A stretch of DNA of 64,000 nt from Coptis chinensis (taxonomy: Eukaryota; Streptophyta; Magnoliopsida; Ranunculales; Ranunculaceae). The notes under the pieces are model-generated. The model had not been told where the DNA came from. It saw nothing but the letters and a program-made list of their open reading frames with translations, and searched no databases. The position numbers were made by a program, and so were the translations under genes. Numbering within the stretch: position 1 is the stretch's first letter; each line of letters starts with the position of its first letter. This document shows positions 11,340-24,526 of the stretch, piece after piece. The DNA is taken from assembly GCA_015680905.1 (NCBI GenBank), contig CM027383.1, positions 84,787,001-84,851,000 on the forward strand, read 5' to 3'.

Positions 11340-11925
11340 GAAATTTTAGAGAAAGTAAAAAATAATCCTGAATTTTTATGTCTGATAGTCCAGAAGAGAC
11401 TAGTTCCCTCAAAGTAAGGATAGTCTTGTTGTGCCCATATGGAGTATGTTTACTTGGTATGCAAAAGCGTGACATTTTAGCTTGGCAGTCACTGATTGTA
11501 TTTCACAGTTTGGTTTCTGCTTTTACTGTGCTTTTAGTGCATTGAGTCAATTGTGTCGTTCCTGCATGCTGGTATGGGAATAGAGTGTCAGATGTTGCTA
11601 ACACCAAAGTTCTCGAGGATGAGAAGTCGCTTGATATTTCGTAATCACACATTTGAGGTACAGGTTGTGAATAGTTTGGATATATTGAGGTTTGAGCCAC
11701 AGGTGTTTGGTGTTACAAAAGAATATGTTTCTTAAAGAAAAAGGAAAACATATTTGTTGTTAAGAAATAAAATAAAATGTATGTTATAGGAACATATTTG
11801 CTGTGGCAAATTTTTATAGTAGCAGAGTGCATTGAACGAAAAAAAATGGAATTTTCTGCGACAGTGATTTGGTTGAACAAGAAACTTGTCTGAAAAAAGA
11901 GAAAGAAAAAGAAAAATGGGTCAGG
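11340..11925. other. Unassigned DNA with one unrecognised open frame
   Basis: A 60-codon plus-strand frame (11553-11735) beginning near FLHAGMGIECQMLL is not a protein I recognise and has no supporting context. The rest is AT-rich. No terminal repeats are seen. Confidence 0.25.
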
Positions 11926-11929
11926 TTGG

Positions 11930-12910
11930 TCAAGCTTCTCGGGGTTTTTTTTTAAAAAAAAATTAGGAGGTAAATAACTCCAAAATTGCAATTTTCTAAT
12001 GAAATCAAAAGGATTTGATTATTTGAAAGGGAAACTAACCTAATTGATTATATTATTCCCTCTAAAATGGATATTCTCAACCTTATTTTTGACAAGAATA
12101 GAAGGAATGGAATATATACGTACACATGCACACGGGCTCAGGTTTTTCGGGCATCTGATATTCTAACCCGAGCCCAACCCGAAACCAAGTCGGGTTTTGA
12201 TTTTATATGACCAAGCCCCCATACCACGGAGTTGATATGTTAGCCCAGGACCAACAAAAGTCTGGTTTTAGTCCATCGAGATTAGGCTAACCCTACCCAA
12301 GTTCCACCCCTAGATGCAATGGCAATTTGTCTTGCTCTTGATTCTTTTGGTTTATTTGATTGATAGTCATATACTCATATTAAAATGGAAAATGCTGAGT
12401 TCTTAATCCATGGGCTCGAGTGATTATTGTTAAGAATAGACATTATTGTTTAATTTTGGTTCCAATCACAAGAAACTAAGGTTGTGTTTAAATCGCAGAT
12501 TAGGATTCTAGGAATGTTGAGTTGCAGTCTTGCTGAGGCTGTTATTGTGGGTAGGGGTGGAACTCGGGCGGATTGGGTCGGGTTGAGGCATAACCTGAGC
12601 CCAACCCGAGTTACAAATGCTTCAACCCGAGCCCGGGACCAAACCCTAGTCGGTCCTTAAATTTTCAACCCAAGCCCTAGCCCGACCAATTCGGGTTGGG
12701 TTGGGTTATATCAGATTGGTCAAATTTCTTGAGTTTTTTTTGAATTATGAGATAAAAAACACTAGAATTAAAACCTTCTAATGAAATCAAAGATATTTGA
12801 TTGTTTGACGGGGAAACTAATCTTGTTGATTACATTATTCTCTGTAAAATAGAGATTCTCAACTTTATTTTAACAAAAATAGAATGTTTGAAAGATATAC
12901 GTACATACTA
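11930..12910. repeat. Two overlapping partial copies of a hAT-like dispersed repeat
   Basis: A roughly 195-bp segment occurs twice in direct orientation (about 11930-12125 and 12715-12910); it shares TCTAATGAAATCAAA, GGGAAACTAA and ATATACGTACA. The first copy continues into a CGGG/CCCGA-rich tail ending CCACCCCTAG at about 12313. The second is preceded by TAGGGGTGG at 12554 and a similar CCCGA-rich head. TAGGGGTGG and CCACCCCTA are the ends of a common plant hAT-type non-autonomous family. The arrangement looks like one element with a right end and another with a left end, joined by duplication or recombination. The tail is repeated at 40985-41175. Confidence 0.6.
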
Positions 12911-13430
12911 GAAAGTAGACCCGTGCATACGCACCGACTCTTTTAAAAATTTGCTCAACAATCATAACAAATCGTGATTCCAATTTTCGTCGCTAACCTG
13001 TTTTAATTTTCTAACAAATTGTTTTAATCAAGTCTTAAAAACTCGTTTTAATTTCTTAACAAATTGTTTTAATTAAGTTTTAAAAACCCGTGTTTTTTAA
13101 TAGGGGGAGGAATCCCATTTTAATTTGGAAATAAAGAGTTTTTATGCTAATATTTGAGTTTTGGTTTTAAAAGGAAAAGGGATTCCCGTTTGAAGTTTGA
13201 AGTTGGATTCTAAAAGGAAAAGAGTTTCTCATTTTGAGTTAACTATTAAGTTGATGACGTGGAATATATGTACATACTATAAAGTAGGCCCGTGCATACG
13301 CACCGACTCTTTTGAAAATATTTTGATTTTTTTTAGAAAATTGGGACTACCATTTTAGTCGCTAACCCATTTTTATTTTCTAACAAATTGTTTTAATTAA
13401 GTTTTAAAAACCCATTTTTTTCAATTGGGA
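12901..13430. repeat. Direct repeat with period about 369 bp
   Basis: GTACATACTA(G/T)AAAGTAG(A/G)CCCGTGCATACG occurs at 12901 and 13270. Each copy is followed by GCACCGACTCTTTT and, further on, CTAACAAATTGTTTTAAT. CCCGTGCATACGCAC phrases are typical of dispersed, possibly Helitron-derived, plant repeats, but I see no confirmed Helitron end here. Confidence 0.6.
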
Positions 13431-15121
13431 GAGAGATAATGTTTTAATAGGAGAATAATTCCTGTTTTAATTAGATATGCTAGATTTTCCCTTTTGAATA
13501 GGGGAGGAATTCTCATTTTAATAGGAGAATGATTCCCACTTTAATTAGAAGTGCTAGAATTTGTTTTAATAAGAGATAAATTCCCGTTATAATAGGAAAG
13601 GAATTCTCGTTTTAATAGGAGATGACGTGGAATTTTAATAGAGCTCAAAAAATACCCCTTGTGGGAGCTTTAATATTAATATATAGACTAGATTTTGAAC
13701 CCGGGCATACTCCTAGGATCTTTTAGGTATCTTTCGTGATGTAAAAGAAATACTTTATTATGATAGTTTTTATATTTAAAAAATTTATGGTCTAATTCAA
13801 GCACAAAATGTGTATGGCTCTTTCACGTAAGACTCCTAAGAGTATAAGCAACTAACCCAACCAATGAGGTAGTGACCCACTACTAATTTTATTTTCATCA
13901 CTTGAAGTTTCCAAGTTGCCACAAAAAAAAAACTTTCAAAACCATTATGTTTATTCTTGTGACTTGCATTGCTTGGAAAGATAGTTTGCAGCCAGATATG
14001 TCATCCTTCCAAACCTCAAAAATATTGCACATATATATTGTTCCAATTGCAGTTTTTTCGTACTGCCAACTTGTTTTATATGTTTGAATTCAGACTATTG
14101 AGAGTCATACCGGATTCGACTTACATATAAACCGACTTTAATAGTTGATACTTTAATCAGCTTTGGGCTTGGCTATTGTAATTGGTCCAAACTTAGTTGT
14201 TATTAGAGTGAAGAGTATGTGTCTCTTGAGTTAGAACATGCGTCCTGGTGTCTCCTATTTCGACCTTTTTTTTGTGAAACTCGTGTCCAATTTTTTAGTT
14301 AAAACTTGAAACTGAGAATGAAGTTATTACTTCATTTCTCTTTGGATTAATTTAAAGTTATTATATTCTTTTTGGATTTTTAAATTCCTTTTATGCTCTT
14401 CATCAATTGCATTCGTCTCATTTAACAGTTCTTCTTCGTTCTTGACAGTGTTATTGCGGGTATTTATTTGATATATTTTTTTTTATATATATTTTTTAGT
14501 GCAATGAGTAAATCCGTTCTAGAGAATTGGTAATTGATTAAATCTGTAGTAATATATAGTATATTATTGCATTGTTTATTGTTTCCTTGGAAATATACTA
14601 CTTCATTGACCATCCCACCTCAGCATCTCTTTAACCTGTCCAGTATTTTAGTTCACAATAATGTGATATAGGTAATGGTTCGGTTGTTGATTTGTTTAAG
14701 TAACACTGATGTTATGAGGCCCATTCTTTTTTTTGTTGAGATTTTTAAACTAATAGGCAAGATAAGTTGTTTTTGTTCCTGTGTGGGCATATTATATTAG
14801 AGAAAGAAAATTTTGTTCTCCAATCTTTATTATATTTGGTCATGTGTAATTGTGTATCACTGTATTAGTGTATATCATTATATTGTATATTTGCATATAT
14901 GTTGCTTTGAGTAATCAGTATACATGCTCTAGTTTCTACATCCAAAATAAGGTCAAATCATTATTGAGGTATTATTCTCACATTTTAATAATTCAACTAC
15001 ATTGTCCAGATAATTTAGATATATATCTCAATCCCTGTCTAGATGTTGTTCTTAAAACCGCCACATACAATTGCCCATGTGTGAAAACTATAATAGATTC
15101 ACATGAATTTCCAACCTGAAT
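13431..15121. other. AT-rich DNA upstream of the AKR exons
   Basis: No coding block was recognised. A phrase around 13770-13815 (TCTAATTCAAGCACAAAATG) recurs at about 39380, so both sites hold members of one dispersed repeat. The rest may include an AKR intron: the 5' exons of the AKR gene are not seen here or anywhere else in the window. Confidence 0.3.
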
Positions 15122-15265
15122 TTCCTAGTACCTTGGAAAGTAGTGGAGGGTATTTATGATTTTGGCAAGTCTTGTGCTATTGGTATTATAATTTTTTTTT
15201 CAAAAAAGTTGGGAGAGCTTTTGGAAGTTTCAAGTGTCCTTGTTGCTGTCAATCAGGTAGAATGT

Positions 15266-16517
15266 GATAGAGTTATATACTAAAAGCATTACTTTTGTAA
15301 TAACTCTAATTCTTTATATTTTGAATGAGAATCATATGGGCAAATGTTATGCATATTATATATGTTATTAATTATATGCATGTGTCTAATACTTTATGGT
15401 GTAGATGATATGGTGTGTGGTGACACGCAAAAGATCATATCATCAATACCTTATAAAGTATAAGTAAACGTTCACAACCTAGATGGATTTGGACAAACCA
15501 TTGGCACGGTTGTAGTATAATCTGGTATTAGTCTATCTTGACTATAAGATTACACTAGTACACTTTGTGTGTATTGAACAGGACCAAGTGAGGTTGTTTC
15601 TCTTTATACTGACTATATAAGAAAACAAACGCCTCTGTTATTATGGATGTTTGTCTTCTTAATCCGGATATAATAACGGGCACTTACGTGCATTGTACAT
15701 TGCTTTAAATAATCAATAAGTGAGATTCATTTGTGAATCAACAAACTCGATGGATTGGGTAATGACATTGTATGTAAGGTGTGCTGATGATTATAGAAGG
15801 AATCCGTGTCCCGCAAGAAGTCGGGCTGATGATGTACCCTTGAGGAGCTCATAAGGATTGTCATGTAAACCCTGCAGGTGGATTTGATCCGACATGACAA
15901 TGAGGTTGAGTGGTATACTCAAGGACATAAGAAGTTGATTAATGTAGTTGTCAGTAACTTGACTTAATCAACGGGCATTCAATATCTTAAACACGGGGAG
16001 ATCAATGAGCATATAATATGGAGCCCATAAATGCTGACACGTAATTTGGGATTAGGGCGGTAGTGCAACAATAGCCTTTAGTGGAATAAGCTATTTGTTG
16101 ACTGACTTGGGCTGTGTGTTCTGGGCGAACATGGGAAGCCCAAGCCCGTCAGGAGGCCCAACCCTAATTTCTCCTCATGGTCCCTATTGTAGCCTATAAA
16201 AATAAACCTCTTTCTCTAGCCGTTTTCTTCTCATACATCACTCAAGCAAAAACAGATCCAATTCGGTTCTAAGGTTGTGAGAGAGAGAGAGGCCAAGTGA
16301 GAAAGAAGAGGTTGGAAGATCGTTGCCCACACAACGTCCACTCTGTGCATAGGAATACAACAGAAGATCAAGAGGTTGCTGATTCTGGATTCTCAGAGTT
16401 ATCACAGCTGATCTACAGGTATGATTTTCTATCCAAAATCGTGAGAACCCATTAATTCCGATGCACATGGTTTTCACGGTTTGTAGAAATTTACATTCTG
16501 AAATAATGGTTTCTACA
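15266..16517 (+). mobile_element. Solo LTR, 1252 bp (LTR family X, copy 1), in the AKR gene
   Basis: The fossil begins TGATAGAGTTATATACTA and ends ATGGTTTCTACA, with flanking GAATG (15261-15265) and TAATG (16518-16522): a 5-bp TSD with one mismatch. A TATA-like CTATAAAAATAAAC sits near 16193, compatible with an LTR promoter. No internal retroelement domain accompanies it, so it is a solo LTR left by LTR-LTR recombination. A second family member lies at 24527-25343. The superfamily cannot be decided from the LTR alone; copia is a guess. The mismatched TSD suggests moderate age. Confidence 0.85.
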
Positions 16518-18200
16518 TAATGCCACCCAGCTTGGCAATCGTCTCAGTTGTGTGCCTTTTGCTAATTGAACGGAGTACACCTATTCGTGAGTTATAAGTT
16601 GTAAGGAACTTAAGCTTCTAACTTTAATATTATACCCCTCTTAAAGAGTATTATGCGTAAGCATCTAAAATTAAGTATGGTGTCAGAGAAATTGTTGAAG
16701 ACTCCTGCACAAATTGTTCTTAGTTGGGGACTCCAAATGGGTAAGAGTGTGCTGCATAAGAGGCATGGATGATGTAGAATCTTTACTGCTTTGATTGGTC
16801 GATTCTTGAGGACTCTTTTATGAAGTTCCACTACAAGAAATGGGGTCTTTGGCGACAAAAAGAACGTCACTAAATATTGTGAAAGCGTCGCTAATAATAT
16901 TTCGGCGACGTTTTTTGGAGTGTCCCGCCATCGTGGACAATGATATAGTTGGCAAAGATACATAGCGACGATTTTACAACGTCGCCAAAGATGAGATCTT
17001 CACCGACGATGCAAAACGTCGCTATCGCTTTTATTTCGTCGCTAACTCATTTTCGTGTTTTCTACGCAATAACGTCGCAAAAGATGTACTTTTAGCGACG
17101 TCTTCAAAATTGCCGCTAGTAATGCCTTAATAGCAATGTTTCTATCGTCGGTAAATATCCAAATTTTTTGAAAATTTTAGTGTTGTTTGCGACGTTATAA
17201 TCATCGCTATAAGTTCATTTTTTTTTTAAAAAATGGTGTTATTAGCAGTGTTTTTAGTGTCGCTAGATATAAACGTCGTTTTAAATAAACTATTGCTAAA
17301 ATTCTATTTTTTTAAATTTATATTTGCATGTAGATTATTTGGCGACTATAAAAGAATAATTAGAAGTTGTGCCATTGTTTCTTTTTAGATTTTTTTTATT
17401 CCCAATATACACCTGGTCTCTATTTTTCCTGCTTACACACAACAATTAAACCTAATAAAAGAAACAAAACAACATCAAATCAATTATCTAAAACTGTATA
17501 AGAAAGAGTCGGACAATTTACTTCATTAATGATAATAAAAAAAAAAAACCTCATCTTACATAATAAAACTACAAAAAAAAATGACAATTTATCAACTGAA
17601 ACCATCTTTGCAAAAAACTTTGCTAACACGTGACAAAATTGCGCATTGATTTACCAACGACCTCTTGCAATACAAACCTATTTCTCTTCTGACATAAGTT
17701 TATCTGCCGAAAAAAAAATACGATTCATTAGACCTAAAGCTTTGAATAAAAGTTTAACTCTTCTTAAAATTAATTAATTCTTAAGTTTGGAAAACAATAC
17801 ATGTTATGTGCTTTGTGTGCATGCATGACAGCATGAGCATACCTAAACGCTGGTAACTTTGCATGTAAACAAATTCAATTGATTGACATTCCAAAGAGAA
17901 TAACAACGAATACTAGATAGTACAGTCCACAAAAAGTTTCCAGTATTGAGAACCAAGTAGAATAACCTACACCCTTTATAACAACCCCAATTTTTAAACA
18001 ACATAGATTACATTATTTGAATTGAAAATAATTATTATATTATGAAGTCTAGCTTGTTCTAGAATTTTTTTGGTTGTTGTTGATTTTTCAAAACTATTTT
18101 TACTTGAATTGTTTGTTAGAACTTGTGTGGGTATTTTAGAATCATTTTTGGGCCTGAAAACATTGTTAAAATGTACCCATTGATATAGGTATGGACCTTG

Positions 18201-21200
18201 TGTAAAGTCCTGAATTATTATTAAGGGTATTTTTGTAAATTTCATATCAACTCTAGGGCCGTTCTGTAAATTGGTCGTCGGGTTTATTTTTCACCCATAC
18301 GTAACTTACTGGAACTTAACTCCGACTCATAAGTCACGTTAGGTAAGCGATCCATATACGAAAATTTGACAAAAGGCCGGTTAGCGGTTTTCGCGTCTCT
18401 GAAAGGTTTTGGCACGAAGTTAACGAAACCTTTACGCCGCGGGAGTGAGTTATTATTATAGCCTGCGGAGAGATAGAATATGGAAGATTAAATTTAGCGG
18501 GATGAGCCGGAGAAATAATTACGACGCGACGTCAAATTCGTTAGTGGTTAGGAGTCTAAGTAGGACGTTAAGTCTAATCAGGATATATTGGGCTTGGGCC
18601 TAAATATATCGCGGCCCAAAAAAATAGAAAAACCCGAAATCGCGAAAACAAAAAAATCGCACTTCATCTTCCCCAATTTTCGCCCTTTCTAAAACCTAGG
18701 AGAGAGAAAACAAAGTTCTCTCAATTCCCCATCGATTTTACTTCAATACTTCGGCCTCAAACCTAGAAACACTAGAATGAAGTGAGAGGATTGAAATCTC
18801 TTGGAAATTCGAGCATCCCGACGCCAAATCGCCGCTGCCGGGTGAGTGAATGCGTCTCCAATCGATTCCACTCAAAAACTTAAACGCCCAATCACTAACA
18901 ACACTCAATCAAGCGTGGGGATTCAAAAAAATAGTGGAATTGGCGTCGTATTTCCACGAAAGGTAAGTTTGAATTCGCTTTGATTAATAGTTAGCTTCAA
19001 TTTCGATTTCTTGAGGGTGTGATGCTGAAATGGATTGTATTAGGGTGTTGAAGGTCGGCAATAGCAAATTGGACGAAATGGAGTGGAGGAAACAATGGTG
19101 GAGTCGAAAAATTATTTGAATTAAGGCGTCGTTTTTTACGAAAGGTGAGTAATTTGGTTTCAAACAATTAGTTTAAACTCGTTTTAGTGGTATTGGATGA
19201 AAGATATTTGAATGGGTTGGTTGTACACTTCGGCAAGAGCTTCGATTTGGAGAAGGGAGAGTGGGCGATTTTGGTGGAGCAAATGATCTAGGAGCGATTA
19301 TTCGTTGTCGATTCGGTAAGAATCTTCGCTATTCACTCGATTTTGAAGCGCCATGTCGGTTTATAATTGTTTAAGAGTAGATTAAGTAATGAACGATTGA
19401 TAAGGAAGACAACAAAAAATATTGAGAATTTAATGTGAATGGAATAGTGGAATTTGTTGTTGTTGTCGGAGTCGAGAAAAATCTTAATTGTTATTGGACG
19501 CGATAGGATTGGCGTAGATATGTGGGCCTGCAGTGGCTCGAAATAGCCCGTAGAGATCGTCGTAGTAATTACCCGAAAGAATGGCCCTCAGAGCTCTGAT
19601 AATCGGTAGTTAGATAAAAATTTACCCGAAACCAAATTCGTAGTGTCGAGATTCTTCTCGACTTACGTTATATAAGAATTCTCGCTCGCTCGATAACTTC
19701 TAATGATCGACGATATATATATGATGTGTGTAGGAGTAAATACGAGGGATTCGTTAAAGCGGGCTCGATTCGGTTAAGTGGGCTTGAGGAGAACGGAGCT
19801 TGCTAAGGTAGGAACCTACATACCAATATATAGTCCGCTTATTTTCATGCATGATTTGAGTTGTTTAAAATGTTAAGAAATAGTTTATGCATCAACCATG
19901 CATGTATATATGATATTCATGTTTTTGCATTGTAGTTTTCCTCGATATGAATTAAGTATATGGATAGCTTTCGCGTGAAATGGTTTTCTGTAAAAATCGG
20001 GGTAGCGAGGGATTGTTTTCTGGTTAAAAGTGAAAAACTTGTTTTGGGGAAAGGTTCGCGTCTCTTGTCTCAGTAAGGAGACAGAGAGATGGATTTTGTA
20101 ATGCGGGTAAAGATTACCCGGTTGTTTGTAACTAGGTGCGAAGTTCTGGATTGGTCCCGGGATGGTCGAAGTATTTATTTATGATTCGCCGTTTGGGAAT
20201 CATCGGTTGTTATTTACTATGACTGGCCCGTTTGGGAGTCATAGGTTGTTCTGCTCGATTTCGGGAAATCCAGGAACTCACACCTATATAATCAACAGTT
20301 TTAAAAGAAAAACTAGATATGTAACTAGAGTATTTGAAAATAATCGGTAATACGAGTATATATATATATAGATATTACTATGTTTATCACGAGGAGATTT
20401 AGAAAAGGAACTGTGAATTCCTATAAAGAAGGAACTGTTGTCGCATTTCCGGAGACGGCAGTTCGCTCTAGGATTCCAACTGTGGTGTACACCTTTCGAG
20501 GTGGTGGGCCACCTTTAAAGGGATGCATCACTGGATGTAGTCCGGGAATTCCTTTTCTACTTTTCTAGATAACCATGCTTGTAGTGTCACGCTGTATGGT
20601 GATTAGCTTGAGTGGGGTTACATGTTACCTCGATGAGGTTTAGACGCGAGGAGTGAGAGTTTAGTCCACTCCTGGATGTGTGTCAGGATCCTGAGCAGTC
20701 TGCAGTCGTCGAACGGTTGACCACCGTAAGTTAGGTGACAGCCCGTATGGGGTCGTAGTCACAGGCCCACCTGAGCCCTAAAAAGCTTTGGGGATTTTTG
20801 TGTGTATCGAACACAACAACGGCATTTCATCTCCCTCGCCGGTAAAATCGAAAACAACGGTGCATGGTTCACACCGGGAAGTATCTTGACCGAGATTGCT
20901 GTGGATCGGGCCGAAAGTACCATACCGCACCCTCACCATTCTAATAGGATGCAGCGGCCACAATAGTTGTATGATGACTGTGAAACTCTATTTTGAATAT
21001 TAAAGAAGCATACCGATATGATTTATGCTAGCTAGTGATCTATTGTATAGTCACGATATTTGAATACTATTATAGAAACCCTGCATGTTTTAAATGTTTT
21101 GTATAAGTAGTCTAGTATTGGTTATGTATGTTTCTACTGGGCATAGTTGTTTGCTCATCCTACCTAACATTTCAGACGAGCCAGTTGCGGAGGAGGCTTT

Positions 21201-21697
21201 TCCTAACCCTAGCGAGGAGGGTTATGGGGATTTGGGAGGATTTCCCCATGCTTGACGAGAGGCAGAGTCAAGTTTATATTTTGGACTGTATAGAGATGAC
21301 CTAGGTTATTCTTTTGCTGTATATAATGAGCCTAGCTCTTTTCCTTTGGTTGTATAGAAAGAGACTAGTTTCTTTTGTTGTATATATAGAGAGCTAGGTC
21401 ATTTTGATGTAATAATCGTATTTGGCAACGGTTCTCCTTGTTTTGTAGTTATATCGTCATATCCCTGTAGTAGTTAGAGTTAAGTGTGGTATATATGGTT
21501 GTTGGATGTATGTATGGTTGGATGAATGAATTATAAGATGTCCAGGGTTTATGACAGGTTATGACAGGTTTTTAGGGTTTACGAACGTCGATCAAACAAA
21601 GGAAACTCTGCCGAAATTTCGGTAGAATCGGGATAGGTGTCGGCCTCGAGATTCATTCCACGTCCTCGGGATGTGTGTTGGGTCTCGGGGCGTGACA
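18201..21697 (+). mobile_element. Solo LTR, 3497 bp (Ty3/gypsy, Tekay/Del-like), nested
   Basis: It begins TGTAAAGTCCTGAATTATT and ends GGTCTCGGGGCGTGACA, flanked by CCTTG at 18196-18200 and 21698-21702 (exact 5-bp TSD). Ends of the type TGTAA...CGGGGCGTGACA and a length of 3-4 kb are typical of the Tekay/Del clade of chromoviruses. No coding domain is present, so it is a solo LTR. It sits inside the older LTR 17977-26455, which makes it one of the youngest layers of the stack. GC content is visibly higher than in the surroundings. Confidence 0.85.
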
Positions 21698-22739
21698 CCT
21701 TGGGTGTTTTTAGACCTATTTGAGGTCCATAGGTTAACTTAAACAGACTTAAAATATTGAATAAACAATACCTGTGAATTTCTTCTGTAAAAATCTCATT
21801 ATTCAAAAACAAAACCCTAACCGCCATTAAAAAGAATATTTTTGATTGAAAGAAATAAAAAGAAGGAGAAGAAGAAGAAAAGGGATTGGAGAAAAAAAAA
21901 AACATATATGGGTATTCTTTTGCAAATTCAATTTCGGGTGAGTAGTATAAACCTTATTTTCATATAATTAATTTATTACTATGGTTTAGATTAGTTGTGT
22001 ATTTAAGTCTCTATAATGATATAGAACTTTGAGATCGAAATTATTTATTTAATCAGAGACTTTCGGTATATTGAGTTATTGGCACAAAAAGTTTAGCTTT
22101 GATATATAGGTGTTGTTGTGCTCAGGAGTACTTGTATATGGTAGTGAGTAAACCATATGTTTATTGATTGATTGGTAGTATTATATAGGCCTGCAACTGT
22201 TTTGAATGATGTGAAGTCATTGGATTCATGTTATAGGGTTTTGATTTTCAGAATTTCAGAACTATTCTTAGTAATTTAAGCATAGAAAATTCGTTTTTGA
22301 TCTTTTTTATATGAATCTAACGCCTGTCTACTGTAGACACACATATCTACAACTTTTGTGTTTCGTAAAATTTCATATCTAGTCGTTTTGCATACTGAAA
22401 TTTAAGTTGAAGTCTGACGCAGAAACTGGGACTGAAACGGAGCAGTCTGCAGTAATAAAATCATATAAAATAAAATATTTACTCTTTTGTGTTGATTCCA
22501 AAACCATTAGAATCTAGACTTATAGGTATAATCTCATACTTTGACCTGAGTTCATACTCATGTTTAAGATCATGAAAACTGACTTCAATATATGATAACT
22601 GTTTGTGCACATATTCTAGATATGTTGCATTGTAGGAAGTGTATAGGACACTATACTTTGTAGATTTGTGGGAAACCAAAACCTAATGAAACCTTAGAGA
22701 GTCATTTATCCGATTCAGTGAGCCTCACTTAATTTGGAT

Positions 22740-23345
22740 GAGTGACGAAAAAGATATGACCTCGACAATTCTATGCGTCAGAAATTCTATTAGTCAGAAA
22801 ACAATTTTCTGCATAGGGTTTGATCACAAATTGCATAAAGCTAGAGGGAGAGTTAGAGTTTTTGTAAAACATGAAAATGTGAGTTTTATAAGTCTTCTTT
22901 CTAACTCAATTGGCCTTGCCATATTCCGAGGTCTGTGGTCGTAGAAATAATGCCTGGAAGTTTGGTTGACATAAAACAGTGCGTCAGAAATCAGTTTCTA
23001 CGCACTGTGTTCAAGTCCAGTTTTAAAATAGTTAGGTTGAGATTTAATATTTTTATAAAACATAAAAGAGTAAGATCTGAAAGTCTGTTTTCTATTTCAA
23101 TTGGCCTCATCGTATTCGAAGTCTCGTGGAATTAATTATGACGTTTGGAAGTTTGACTGGCATAAAACAGTGCATCAGAAATCAGTTTCTTCGTACTGTG
23201 TTCGAGCCTAGTTTTGGCATATTTAGAATGAGATTGGGTATTTTTGTAAAACATAAGAAAGTAAGTTCTGTGTGTTAGCTTTTCAACACAAAAAGCCTCG
23301 ATGCGTTTGGATACCTATAGAAAGAGTTGTGTCATTCGGAAGATA
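22740..23345. repeat. Tandem repeat, about 190-200 bp, roughly three diverged units
   Basis: Each unit contains a CAGTGCGTCAGAAATCAGTT-like core (about 22770, 22978 and 23167), a TTTTGTAAAACAT(A/G)AAA block and a CTCAATTGGCCT-like block. The array belongs to the LTR 17977-26455. The units have diverged well beyond slippage-fresh copies. Confidence 0.65.
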
Positions 23346-24093
23346 GTCCGTCAGAAATCTAGTTTGCTGAATATTAGGATTTTTACCGTTTTGACCTAAG
23401 TTTTCTTCTAGATGGGCTGAGATTGGGACTTCAAGTTCTACATGAAAAAGTCTATCTGCATACCTTAGTTTCTAAATAATTAAGTTACATGTCATTTGGA
23501 TTAATGTAGGAAAAACTATAGCATTGACTATGTGGCTGATAAGAACTACGAAGGCTTGATTCCAATCTTGAAAGATTTGGATACGTAGGCAGCTTTGAGA
23601 AAAGTACAGCCACTACACTATACTATATTATATATTATATATTAGTTATTGTGATAACTATATGTGTACAATGTTAGTACTTAATGGTGTACGTTATTGT
23701 GGTTGTTTAAAATGTATTCACAAGACATTTAACTAATACCTTATTCCTGATTGAACCTTTTGATATCTATGATTTATATAATTGATAATGAGGTGAGTTG
23801 ATTAGTTATTGTGTTTGGAATCTTTAGTAATGATTCTATTGTTTGAGACGATGTTTGTTTTGTAATGAAAATATTAAATGAGAACTCTTGAGTGTTAAAA
23901 ATCCAGTGTAAAAGTGTCAGGTGAAAATTTAATGTGTCGCCCACATCTTTAGATCTCTCCACGTCTCTTTGATGAAAAGAAAAGAAAAGAAATATTTATG
24001 ACTAATAATGTCATGAAAAGCCGCCTTAGAGAGGAACTAATGCATTCGCCTTGTTGGTTGGCTGTATTCCTTAAATGTACGAGAATGTAGGTG

Positions 24094-24325
24094 GGTATTC
24101 CTTGAATGTGGCGGGAATGACTCAAGGTATTCATGGAATGTGCTATGAATGACCTGTTAGTGTTATGATAGGTATTCTTTGAATCTAGCGGGAATGACCT
24201 AAGGTATTCATTGAATGTGCCATGAATGACCTGTTAGTATTATGATGGGTATTTTTTGAATGTGGCGGGAATGACCCAAGATATTTATTGAATGTACCAT
24301 GAATGACCTGATATTTTGTTATACC
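24094..24325. repeat. 77-bp minisatellite, three units
   Basis: Units begin GGTATTC(C/T)TTGAATGTGGCG at 24094, 24171 and 24248, and each includes GAATGACC and ATGAATGACCTGTTAGT. The array lies in the older LTR. No coding or regulatory role can be read from it. Confidence 0.85.
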
Positions 24326-24526
24326 CGAAGGAGGCTTTGTGATTATGTGTATAGAAAGCCCAGAGATGGCTGTGACTCATAAGTTACGAGTTTATAAGAT
24401 GAAAATATGTTTCCTTGAAGCAATATCCCCGCTTGGGACATATGTCTTGTAGTGGTACTCGGTGTGAGTGAGACACACGAATATGTGTGATTTGGCAAAT
24501 GTGTGTAGTGCAAATTATGGAGTAGG

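Noticed and set aside
13680-13760. A Helitron start or end suggested by the TATAGACTAGATTTTGAACCC phrase
   Set aside because: No CTRR end with a preceding hairpin and no 5' TC end could be paired, so it is left as an unclassified repeat.
20162-20568. Open frames inside the 3.5-kb LTR
   Set aside because: They lie wholly in a solo LTR and have no recognisable domain.
22738-23135. Two adjacent plus-strand open frames of about 66-68 codons with similar sequence
   Set aside because: They are open by chance within units of the tandem repeat of the LTR at 17977-26455, with no protein family features.
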